A stretch of DNA of 64,000 nt from NCBI GenBank assembly GCA_000469685.2, contig LS997565.1, forward strand, positions 22,675,740 to 22,739,739, written 5' to 3'. A program made the translations under genes and the position numbers. The notes beneath the pieces were generated by a model, which saw only the letters and a list, made by a program, of their open reading frames with translations, was not told where the DNA came from and searched no databases. Origin of the DNA: Haemonchus contortus (Eukaryota; Nematoda; Chromadorea; Rhabditida; Trichostrongylidae). Below are positions 49,056 to 60,919 of the stretch, in pieces. Numbering within the stretch: the first letter of the stretch is position 1; every line of letters starts with the position of its first letter.

Positions 49056-49760
49056 TAAAGGCAGTGTTCACGAAAAAATTGTTTCGGAGATTTGCACATG
49101 GTTTGAATTCGAAGCCCCCTCTGATACCATTTGTGCAGGAATTAGGTCGGAAAACAGCTGGATAGGGCACGATAAGGCCAGGACCTTTCGGGGACGGGAT
49201 GCCTCCGCCCCTCGCTAGGCTGGCTACGGGTTCGAATTTTCCTTCACCACTTTCGCATTGGCGCGAAGTTGGCGAAAAATCGATACGCAGGTTGGCAAAT
49301 TGCCAGGAATGATCAGCTGGTCGACCGCCTTGCACAGGGGCTAGTATTCGGCTGTTATTTCTATTATTCGCGTATCGTTTGTTTCTTTTTGTTATTAATT
49401 TTTTACGGTATCATTCTTTAACTTTTCTCGTAAGTTTATTGAAGATTTTAACATATTTTGTGTAGATTATTGCATGCAAATGTTTTTTTTATTTCAGAAA
49501 CTCCGTTAATTTCGATGTGTTATCTGTATTGCGGACATTGCGTCGCGTTCGTGCATTTTCGCGCGAACACTCCCTAACCGTCGTTTTTCAATGTGAAATA
49601 CGTCCAACCCCCCTTTCCAGCTCTTTTTTTGACCCTTTGTAATTATTTTTGTTCATCGTTTTTTGCGCTTGTTTCGTTGTTATCGCTTTATTCTAGAGTA
49701 GTCCTATCAATTCCCGTCAAAAAAGGGTACCCTAACTTTTTTCTAAACACTGCCTTTAAA
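49056..49760. mobile_element. Inverted-repeat element, AAGGCACAGTTCACG family, copy 7 (long form)
   Basis: The left end is AAAGGCAGTGTTCACGAAAA and the right end is TTCTAAACACTGCCTTTAAA. The interior contains CATCTCCGCCCC-type and TTGGCAAATTGCCAGGAATG sequence, as in copy 5 but reversed. Confidence 0.85.
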
Positions 49761-50056
49761 GAGGTATTTGGACGAGCTGTTCGAATATGCTCGCCAACGC
49801 ATACACCTGGCTGCGGTAAGCTGACCGCATGCAAGGCGTGGGTCCTGGTGCGATGAGGCAGACTCTACAACTTCTACAACACTTGGTAATCCTTTCGCCT
49901 TGAGTTTGTACGTTAGCTAAGCTGGTTTTAAGACCCTCATTACGCCCTACCTCTGCGTTTTTTCCACCCGACAGCGCCCTAGGCTATCCTTGCGGTTACA
50001 CGTTCATCCCAAGAAAGACCTCAGAAACCTTTTTTAATGTGAACTGCTCCTTTGAA
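49761..50056. mobile_element. Inverted-repeat element, AAGGCACAGTTCACG family, copy 8 (right half, abutting copy 7)
   Basis: The sequence beginning right after copy 7 matches the right half of copy 3: GCAGACTCTACAACTTCTAC, TTACGCCCTACC and CGTTCATCC. It ends in AATGTGAACTGCTCCTTTGA. The left half is missing, so copy 7 may have inserted into copy 8 or recombined with it. Confidence 0.7.
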
Positions 50057-50164
50057 GTTCTGGGTGAGAGCAACTCGTAGATTTGAAGGGGAGGATGACA
50101 AGTATAGCAATTGAATGGGCGAAAAATTAAGCCAGAACAATGAAGTGAGGTCGGAAAGAACTTA

Positions 50165-50220
50165 AAGGAAGGAGGTGGGGGTGGGAGAGAGGGGGGAGGG
50201 GGGGGGAGGGGGGCAAAAAA
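50165..50220. repeat. G-rich low-complexity tract
   Basis: Runs of 3-9 G separated by single A or T, such as GGGGGGAGGGGGGGGGAGG, could form G-quadruplexes. The tract is also prone to length errors. Confidence 0.8.
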
Positions 50221-50909
50221 AGACACTTTCGCATCGCGTACTGCGGTGATGTCGCAGCAGTTAACAAAAACATCAAGTCAAAACAAAAAAGATACTGCAG
50301 AAAATCTGAGACGCGTGAAGATGGTTATCCTTTCTTGTAGCATTCAGAGCTAGAACGAAACAATTCCATCTACCCATTTCCACCCACACCTTGGAAATCT
50401 TAATCTCTACTTCCTCATATTCGCGCAATACTGCAGATTCAAAAATGTCTGGGATCACAGGAAGAAACCGTCGCGCAATATCTAGAGATGTCCCTTTTTC
50501 AGCTCTTCGGCTGCAGTTAAGCGCTGAGCTTCGCAACTGAAATGTTCTGAACGCTTTACGCACTGATTACTGGACATATTTGAAGAATATACATATAGAT
50601 TCCTGCAACATTTCTAGGAACAATTTATATTGAGCTTAGCTAACTCGAGGTGAAAAATGCAAGGTATTGTACCTGCCCTATAATTGGGAAGTTGCGATTT
50701 TATCGATATTACCACTTGGAATGGACGCATTAGGGCTCCACAGATTCGAAAAATAGAACTGCGATTTAGCATATTCCATGCAAGCCTTTCATGTATAAAA
50801 AGCACAATCTGAGTTCTGTGAATTGCTGCAGTTTGGAGTGGGGTTTTTTTGTAAAAGTGTTGAGTAAATAGCGAAGCGCTCGTCCTCTGACGGAAATCGA
50901 CTTGAATAC

Positions 50910-51239
50910 TTGTGCTTTCCGGGTGGTTTGCGGAGCATGCCGCAAGGAAAACTCCGTTGGCTAGCGAAGTCCACCGCTAGTCCTCATATCAAGTTTAAGG
51001 TTCATCTCATTATACATGTGAACGCCGATGAATTTTCGAGAGCAGGTACTATAAGCCATAAGAGAACACTGGTTGATAGCACCGAAAGCACAAAAACAAT
51101 TCGGTCAGAGGAGGAACACTTGCACGTACCTTGTCATCCACCTGAAAAAACTATTTTTTTAGTTGGTGAATATGTAAACGTCAGTGCACAATCTGTGTCC
51201 ATACCCTTTGTTACCGTACTCTCGCACTTTCAACAATAA
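50910..51239 (+). CDS. Possible exon or small gene, weak netrin-like (NTR) resemblance
   Basis: An open frame of 109 residues ends in TAA at 51239. Its second half reads EEEHLHVPCHPPEKTIFLVG and then SIPFVTVLSHFQQ. The order of a conserved Cys, an FLVGEYV strand and a final hydrophobic strand loosely resembles the C-terminal half of NTR/TIMP domains. The upstream part (SPHIKFKVHLIIHVNADE) would be the preceding strand. Too few cysteines are present and no splice partners are evident. Confidence 0.25.
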   Translation: MCFPGGLRSMPQGKLRWLAKSTASPHIKFKVHLIIHVNADEFSRAGTISHKRTLVDSTESTKTIRSEEEHLHVPCHPPEKTIFLVGEYVNVSAQSVSIPFVTVLSHFQQ

Positions 51240-52835
51240 CTTACTTTTATTACCGTAAGCATCAATAACCTTTCTTTTTCATCTTCTAATGATAGATGTT
51301 TGAAGGCACGGATAAGGATAATTCTGAGGGACCTAGTTCAAATGAAATGCAGTGCAGCTGCAATATGATGCTTGGACCAAATTCAGAATCGAATCCTATT
51401 CGGAAAAAAAACTAAGCCTTTCATATTTTCGAGCTCCACCAGTAGGCACAGAATTCTTCTAAAGATTTCCAAAACACTTGTCTTACATAGAAAATCTAAC
51501 GTCATCTTGAAGGGTATGCAGACAACAAATGCCAGCGCTTTCAGCGGTTGTTGATAGCTTGTTGCAATGGAGAAAGAAACGTTAAACATTAGAACGTTAA
51601 CGTTTGATTACTGCTTCAACATACTATTATATATGCTTTAATGTGCTAGATTGCGGCTGTCATAGTCATGTCATCTTTGGTCTTCAAGCACATGATCAAT
51701 TGTGGTATTAGTGCTGAGTATGAAAACCACTTTACACATGTACATATATCGCATATCGCAAAACTTCCGTTTAGTTAATTTTTCAGTTAAGCAAGTCGTT
51801 TACTAACAAACGATTAGTTGGTAGAGGCAAAGCGGATTGCTGAAGCACTTTAGAAGGACAGGAATCGGAGCCATTTTCGGTCAACTTTAGACTGCTTAGA
51901 CCTTGGCATACAGTAGACCTTGGCCTACAGTAGTCACAAAACGATAAAATATGTCGATGATTAGCTATGCCTCAGATTAGAGGCGTAGATCGTATTTGAG
52001 TGCTACAAGATTGCACTTGAACATGATGTACATATATGGATGGGTTCGAGTGCATATTCCAGAATAGGGTTCTTTGTAAGACAAATTCGAAGGATTCTAC
52101 AGCATGCTTCCCCTCTAACATTCCCTACCCCTGCTGCGAGTCACCGGAATAGGCTGGCTTCTGAGTTAGGAATTATTAAATAGATTTCATAAAAGCATTG
52201 GCTTGGAAGAAATCTTTTGATAAGATGGGTGGGTTTCTGATGAATGAAACAGTCCCAGGAACAGCTGCTCTCTTTTTTTCGTAATTTTAGTCCTTACCTG
52301 ATGACGTTCTCAATGGCATACTGCTGTATACGACGGTCGAGACAACAATATCTGTTTTGAACAGATGATTCGTTTGTTGCTATGGAAACATTGCCATTAG
52401 TCGCTGATCATAGCCTATATATCAAGCGAAAACAAAGGAAAACGAACAATGATAAAGCTTGGTAGTAGCATAACAGTGAGTGATACAAGTTGCTGAATAC
52501 ACATTATCTTGTGCTTTTTTTTCAGAAATAACTTCCGTAGGTAAAGATTAGACAAGAAAAAAGATATTCCACGTAAGTCATGGATACTCAATGATATGGA
52601 GCATCACTGTTTCTACTGCTGCTCGGTTCAGATTTTTAGAGGAGTAAATTCCTAGTTCTGATAGCACAGACGACTGTTAAAGAGCCCGAACGCTCAACAC
52701 AATGCCACCAATCTACACGTACTAATATGAAGACCATTTCCAACTTGAGTCAGAAATTCGAAAAGGAATCATTCCGGCTGAAAAACTTGCGATTCATCAT
52801 CTTCAATTCTTTCACTCGACATACTACAAAACGGT
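51240..52835. other. Intergenic, nothing recognised
   Basis: I see no confident gene or repeat here. The short frames at 51372-51554 and 51383-51589 lie on opposite strands over the same bases. Confidence 0.4.
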
Positions 52836-53325
52836 TTAAAAGCATAGTTTACATTGATATTAAGGATCCCTTTTCAGTATAAAAAGCAAAAATGTGTGGC
52901 AAAACAAGCCGGTGACAAGAAAGAAAAGAAAACTAGAAAACTCGCAGAACTTCTTGGATATAATGCTCCTCAAAACTAATAATTATAGGGATTATCATGA
53001 CGAATATGGTATGGTAGGGCTATTCTAACGAGGGTTCTGTAGTACGAACTGTCTGCATATTAAAGGCAAAGAGACCAAAATTTTTTTTGTGTGAATGTTT
53101 TTCACTGTCGCCTTGGGTCATGTATATTGTCTTCTGAGTTTTCAATATCTGTGCCCCACCCTGGCTGGTGATGCGGTCGGAAACCCGTCCACTTTTGGGT
53201 GAAAATGTCAACTAAGCCTGTCTTGAAGCCTTTACTGCGCTCTATCTGGGCCAGGTTCATTGTGGTCGAGGATATTTTCGTTTGTTCATCAAACCATTTT
53301 TATCTTGGGCTGTGTACTTGAGTTA
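52836..53325. mobile_element. Inverted-repeat element, AAGGCACAGTTCACG family, copy 9 (worn)
   Basis: The left end is AAAAGCATAGTTTACATTGA and the right end is TTTATCTTGGGCTGTGTACT, both diverged. The interior ATGCGGTCGGAAACCCGTCC and CTGCGCTCTATCTGGGCC keeps the family order. Confidence 0.6.
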
Positions 53326-53784
53326 GAATTTGCCGCTGATGTTTCTGCTGTGGAATGTGATTACGTATGATTTCCATTCATAATCCTTGTGCTGCCTACT
53401 TGAGAACGTAGATGGGCTTAAGAATACAATCCTTATGTAATGCCCCACGAGGAACACCCCATGAACATCCCACTAAACTTTCAATCTCAAGAGAGCTCAT
53501 AGCAGGTTATAAAAACTCTTCTAGACGGTAATGCAAAATTTGGAAGGCGTTATTTTGGTGTATGAATCTCTTCATATACCCTGATAAAAGACTCTTCAAT
53601 AGCTGACCGACCTCCCAACCCTCAATGAGAGCGTGCGGTCGCGGAATCGGCGAGTGAGTGTGCGTTCGCATAGCATCGCTACTGACTTCTCTGTGAACCA
53701 GGATTAGTATAATAATAAGATTATTAGAACCAGTATTGTATGGAACTGTAGTTCAGGAGAGTGTGAATTTCTCTAGCACCGATC

Positions 53785-54500
53785 TCATCTCAGTAAGCTA
53801 GGATTTTGCATTTAAAATCAAAATCATTGCCTCGATGTACTTCTAGGCGATGCTTCCCTAATGGCGTAAAGAGGCTTTCACGCCTTTTACCTGCTAGATG
53901 TTCTTTGTCACGTATGCCTAACATCCTTCCCGTCTCACCAATATATATGTATTTCGTCACAGACCCAACACTGAAGTTGGCCCTCGCTGTATGCAATCCT
54001 CGTCTTTTCCAAACGGACGCAGTTATTCGTAGAACATGCACGATCATAAAGTCTATTGCGGATAATATGACGTTTGATCTTGTCCTTTATTGAATTTACC
54101 AAGACAGCGTCGTTAATCAGATCCGCTTGAGCATTGCATTGTCGGATTTCTGCTCTGACTTTTCCAATATAAATGAAAGCCGGAGATGCATTACATTAGC
54201 CGTTCTGTACATGTTACGAACTACTGCACGTTTCACAACTTCAGTATGAGAAGGCTTTGCGTGGGTGAAGGTTATTATGTTCTTCCGATTCCACATCACA
54301 TGATGCCTTCCACCTAGAATCTTTATCTGCGTGCTCAGATAAGGAAGCCAGTTTCGTGAACCTGATATATTGTGACTGTAGGTTGAGGATGTCGAACAAT
54401 ACATCCATCTCTTGCTGCGTTGATGCAATTTCGCAGCAGTCATCGATGTACCGTCTGTACATAATGCTATAACGGGCCTTTCTTTCCTGCTCATAAAATA
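53785..54500 (-). mobile_element. Penelope-like element: reverse transcriptase C-terminal half plus GIY-YIG endonuclease
   Basis: On the - strand the first block is MYRRYIDDCCEIASTQQEMD (54462-54400), the reverse transcriptase YxDD motif of Penelope-like elements. A connection region (KRAVVRNMYRTANVMHLR near 54220-54160) follows. Then comes a GIY-YIG endonuclease: KYIYIGETGRMLGIRDKEHL near 53955-53895, with the GIY-like YIY-YIG core, the conserved Arg and His-x-x-x-LAG, ending in PLGKHRLEVH. Stops and frame changes between blocks mark it as inactive. The N-terminal half of the reverse transcriptase is missing here. Confidence 0.8.
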
Positions 54501-55796
54501 GATAGCGAAGACCTGTTATTCGTTTTATTATTATTTTTGAACACTCTATCTCATTACTTTGAATTGTAAAACGAAGGTCGTTGAGTCATATCCTTTAACA
54601 ATTTTCAGGAAGCATGTGTGGAATAGTGGGAGCATGTCTACCTTCCTTCATAAAATCTACCTCAACCAGAGTCCACTCGAGGAATGTCCATGCGTGTTTT
54701 TCGTAGAAAAGAAGGTTAAATCGCTCTGCTGGCTCGTACGCTTAACTGTGCTCTTGGCAGTGTTTTCATGTCCTGGAATGTATTAAGCACTCCTTCCTCC
54801 TTCTGCTACAGTTTGAAAACTGAGTTGGGTGGGAGAGAATGTGATACAAGGCCTTCTCTCATGACGAAGAACAAATTAACTGTGACCCGCCCCCTCGTAA
54901 AGCTTTCCTTTAAATTTTCGGATAGTTCCCCATTACCATTTCTATAAGTCAGTTCCCAATCAACACTTTTAGTATCAAAGCATTTTAGAAGGCGTCCCTC
55001 ACCCCATCTCATTTGCATGGATCGAATAAGGCCCAAGCTTCTCCATCTCATTGAACCTCCTGATCCAACGATCATCTCGAAAACCTATGACTAGTGCTGG
55101 CCATCTATTCTCGATCCAATAGCGTAATCAACTGTTTCATCAGCCACTAGTGCCACCCTGATATTCCTTTCTTGACGGATGTCGTATTCCCTTCTGCAGT
55201 TGCTATGCGTCCATCGGGCAATCCCATTTGGCTTCCTCGACAGTTTCACTACCTACAAAGATAGTACCGGCAAAGTAATTTGGAACGTCAGTTTAGTCGT
55301 CATGAAAACATACAATTATCGAATGACCTACAATGCAAGGATCTACTGATGAAAAGCGATTTCGACGTAGTAATGTCTTCAAGTATTAGAAATGAGGCTC
55401 TGTTTCGAAGTCGAAGCTTGTATTGGGCGTCTTGATCGATTAGAAGTGCAGAGAGTTGAATATGCGAGTGATGACAAAGAAGGCCGTTTCTCATTCCTTT
55501 ATTAATACTTTACACTTTCACGGCTGGCCTGCACCTCAGATGGCCGTATAACTCAGTATTTTCAACAAGTACTCAATCAAAGGTCCCTACAACTCTGAAT
55601 GAAAGTTGGAAGTTTGCTGCCGAAACGAGATTAGCCAGTGCTGATATAATAACTGTCATTACCCGTTTATCCACATGTGCTGACAACTGTGAAGCTTCTA
55701 TTCACTCTGCCGCTTCTATGCCTCTCGACTCACTTTTAAACTTGATGCGAATTCTATCATCGACTCGAGAGAAAACTAAAACTTTCAGCAAATTAT

Positions 55797-55815
55797 TTAT
55801 TTGTTGACATTTATT
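55797..55815 (-). terminator. Poly(A) signals of the aspartic protease gene
   Basis: Two AATAAA hexamers on the - strand (TTTATT on the + strand at 55810 and 55797) lie 8-25 bases past the stop codon at 55823. Confidence 0.6.
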
Positions 55816-55822
55816 CGGCACA

Positions 55823-57841
<2,019 letters not shown>

Positions 57842-59020
57842 CCTGGGGCTTTTTCCCTGATTGCTACAAATTGATGAGCAGATAAGAAATCGACAAGATT
57901 GCATTGGGTCTTTGAGCTGCGAAGCCAGAAGTACCGTTAAGTATAGAGGAGGAGTTAAGAAGATTTCTATAAGAACCTATTCAGAAAATTCTCTGAGACC
58001 TCCAAGAGCACTACATTTGCTGAAATGGAAGATCCCATCAGAAGGCGTCTCTAAACTTTATCTTGGGAATCACAAAGTGAGGACAACCCAATCCGGGAAG
58101 AAAACTGTGATGAAGGCTTTCCTGGATCAGAAGGATTCACCAAATAGCATGTTAGGGCAGCCTTCTGACTGCTCTTTTATAGAAAACTACCGCGTCAAGA
58201 ATTTCCAATAAGCCAAGTGCAAGAAAACATGGGAACGGTGAAGGCAAACATATTCTATACTGAACTTGTCCTAAAACTTCAATATCTTCATTCATATAAA
58301 GTTGATGATCATGACTAACCTCCTGATGTTCGCCGAAATTCTTCTTATTAATCGCGAAACAATTTTCAAAATTGAACTATAAGTACATGATATTGAAATG
58401 GTTTTCTGTCTTTGAATACTACTAAGCGAGAGAGAGCTTTTCTCCAAACTGACTTGTATTTTCTTTACACAAGAAAATGTTATGAATTGGGTTTGCGAAT
58501 GGCATCGCTACCTCAGTTGGGAGAAAGGCTGTCTCCGCACGTATTTCTCTCAGGCAAGGTAGGATTTATGCACCCAGTGTAATCCCAATTTGTATTTGTC
58601 GCTTTCACAGAGAATATTACCTTTTTTCATGACTGAGAACACTCAGTCCCTTCATTCATTGGTTCTGTTGTAGACAGCGCACTCATTCTGACTTCCATGC
58701 ACCTTTTCTACAAATTATGAGAAACTGCCTTCGATGGTCCTCAACATTCTTTTCTTTGCTTTTTGGCGTCTCTTTTTCTTTTGTAGAAGGACTAATTTTA
58801 GCACAGAGAGGAGATGGTCCGGCTGGAACGAATAAAGGCATGACTGCACAAACTATGACTGGCTACGGAAGAAAGGCATGTGGCACCTCACTATTTCGGC
58901 TTACCGAGCTTGCAGTTAATTTTGAGCAAAAACACCTTCACTATAGAAATATTAGTTCGGAAAGACCCTGGAATAATTGTCCTTTCAAAAACTTCAAAAA
59001 CCTTCCTCATTCAAGGGAAA
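57842..59020. other. Upstream of the protease gene, no gene called
   Basis: The - strand immediately upstream of the protease ATG reads AATCAGGGAAAAAGCCCCAGG, where the CAG could be a trans-splice acceptor. The open frames at 57861-58211, 58717-59046 and 58880-59089 do not resemble a known family and lack paired splice sites. Confidence 0.35.
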
Positions 59021-59029
59021 GTCTTCTTC

Positions 59030-59240
59030 GTGACAAAAGTATGTAGACATCATACAAAACAAAGGAATATGAATGAGACTAATAATTGATTGACCCTCCT
59101 AAGTTCCTGATGAGCTCGAACATTCTATTAGGCATGCTTTGATCCAAGTTTGCAATGGTCGCGTCGTCAACAGATTCCCAAAGAGCCAGGATCGCCGCAT
59201 TCCACATCCGCAGCTGTACTGCCTGTTATTGAGGTAGGAC
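59030..59240 (-). mobile_element. Tc1-like transposase C-terminal fragment
   Basis: The - strand translation AAILALWESVDDATIANLDQ then MPNRMFELIRNLGG is the usual end of Tc1-type transposases (W-x(n)-L-x-SMP-R-x(n)-VI). The sequence AAAGTATGTAGACATC at 59037 on its outer side resembles a Tc1 terminal repeat. The catalytic core is absent. Confidence 0.6.
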
Positions 59241-59269
59241 TCGGCGAACCATGGTTCCCCACATAGTAC

Positions 59270-59690
59270 GTAACGAAAGTATGTGGACATCCCATTATCA
59301 CCGGGCTTACCAGTAAATTTTGGGCGATAAAACTTATACTATCCTGATCCTGCCGATACGAGAACCTAGGGATACCGGTTTTTCTGAAAACTCCAAGTAG
59401 CTCTTACCTTGTTTTTAGTAAGAGGGGAAATTCTTCTTTGAAGAAAAGTATGTATTCCCGAGTTAGACCCGACTTTGTCGCAAAAATTTCGAAGTGGAGT
59501 AATATCCGACCTCCCTGACGCAAAAAATTTTGAACTGTCGTTTTTGAAATAACCGTTCTATCATCATGCCTGTTCGTGGTAAGCTTCTCTCTGAAGGATA
59601 ACAAGCAAAAATCAGAGCTCTTCATGAAGCTGGACGCTCGAATAGACAAATCGCACGTCAGCTTCGCCATGTGTTTAGAAAATAGAATAG
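59270..59690 (+). mobile_element. Tc1-like transposase N-terminal fragment
   Basis: A terminal-repeat-like AAAGTATGTGGACATCC at 59277 is followed at 59566 by MPVRGKLLSEG, a stop, then QAKIRALHEAGRSNRQIARQ. This is the helix-turn-helix start of a Tc1-type transposase. It breaks off after about 40 residues. It points opposite to the neighbouring C-terminal fragment, so these are two fragments or an internally inverted copy. Confidence 0.55.
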
Positions 59691-59714
59691 AAATACTGCC
59701 CGCTCCACTTGAAA

Positions 59715-60270
59715 ATATTACAATTGAGGCATTTCTCTTTTCCTTTTCTTTTTTCGTTTCTTAAGAGCCATAATATGAACCTTGTTCAATCCGAATGTCA
59801 CCATTTCCGTTTCGTGCTCGTACAGCATTTCGGAGACCGCTTGGAGAGCTTCGTTGTTGTTGACGTTCGTATAAAGCGCAGTTACGTCAAACGACTCCAA
59901 TACGCAGTTTTCTTGGAGCCTACGTGGCACAGCTATCAATAACTTCATTGGTGTCAGGCAAATGTGAGGGTACGTATCAGAGTAGTTGACCAACAATTTC
60001 TTTGAGGAAGCAGGAAATACGGTCCCTTCGTCCTCCTACACAGCTGATAATGGGTCTACTTTTGTGATCACTAGCATCTGCTCTTTTTTCACCTCCGTTT
60101 GCCAACCTATGATTCTTTACCAGGCTATAGAAAAACGGGCACGAGAGTGTGTCCAACTTTAGTCTTCTAATCAGCATGCTGTCCAATTTTGCTGTCTTTC
60201 CAGTTGAAACCCACAAAGCATTCAGCCCGTGGCATTGGGTGAGGAACGCCTGCTCCGTGAAATGACTGCA
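59715..60270 (-). mobile_element. Penelope-like element: reverse transcriptase N-terminal half
   Basis: On the - strand, CPFFYSLVKNHRLANGGEK (60165-60105) and HKSRPIISCVGGRRDRIS (60060-60010) are followed, after a frame change, by CVLESFDVTALYTNVNNNEA (59905-59845), the aspartate-bearing motif A of Penelope-type reverse transcriptases, ending at KVHIMALKK near 59770. The YxDD half is missing here but is found at 53785-54500 on the same strand. Confidence 0.75.
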
Positions 60271-60919
60271 TACAGACAATGTACAGAAGAATCATTGAGG
60301 TGGAGCTCCGTGATTTCACGATCCAGTGAACAAGGTAGAACCAAGACCCACCCGACCCACCCTTCTTTAACACTCACGGTTCATCATGTTTGAGAACCTT
60401 TCGCAACCATGTATTTTGAAAATTTCAACTACTACTGATGAAAATAATCAAAATTTTATGTCTTGCATCGGCGAAGCTTTCGCCTCTTTATACAACGAAC
60501 ATGGAAATGGAATATTCGCTAGGATAGATTCCGTGCTAGTGCGCTTAGTGAGGTGATTGAGATGATAAGAGTTGAACATCCACTTGGCTCGCCCACCCAC
60601 ATCTCCTTCACTTCTTAGGCTTAGTTAAGAAACAGATTTCTTATAGAATCTTCCTGAATTGTTATGAACTTGCACAGTCTGCTAATCTTGCTCCTTAACA
60701 GTTCAGAAGGGCGCTGCCCCTCCTCCTTTCCCCGCTGACTACTTTTTCACTTGGAACAATTTGCAAGTTGAAATTTCCAGCACCTATTGCTGTATAAATA
60801 TGTTGTGTCCTCAAACAGCGTTTTGAAGAGGACATACTAGAGACAAGTGTGGAATAAATTTTTGTTCAAAAAAGGCCTTATTAACGACTCAAAAGGGTAA
60901 TCTAAGGTCTCCACGATAC
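60271..60919. other. Spacer between Penelope-like and Gypsy remnants
   Basis: I see no gene. The sequence next to 60920 could include the Gypsy 3' LTR, but no second LTR is inside the window for comparison. Confidence 0.35.

Noticed and set aside
59715..59990. Stand-alone gene with a Lys/Arg-rich tail (KKRKKKRKREMPQL)
   Set aside because: The N-terminal part is Penelope-type reverse transcriptase; the basic tail is translation of flanking sequence after truncation.
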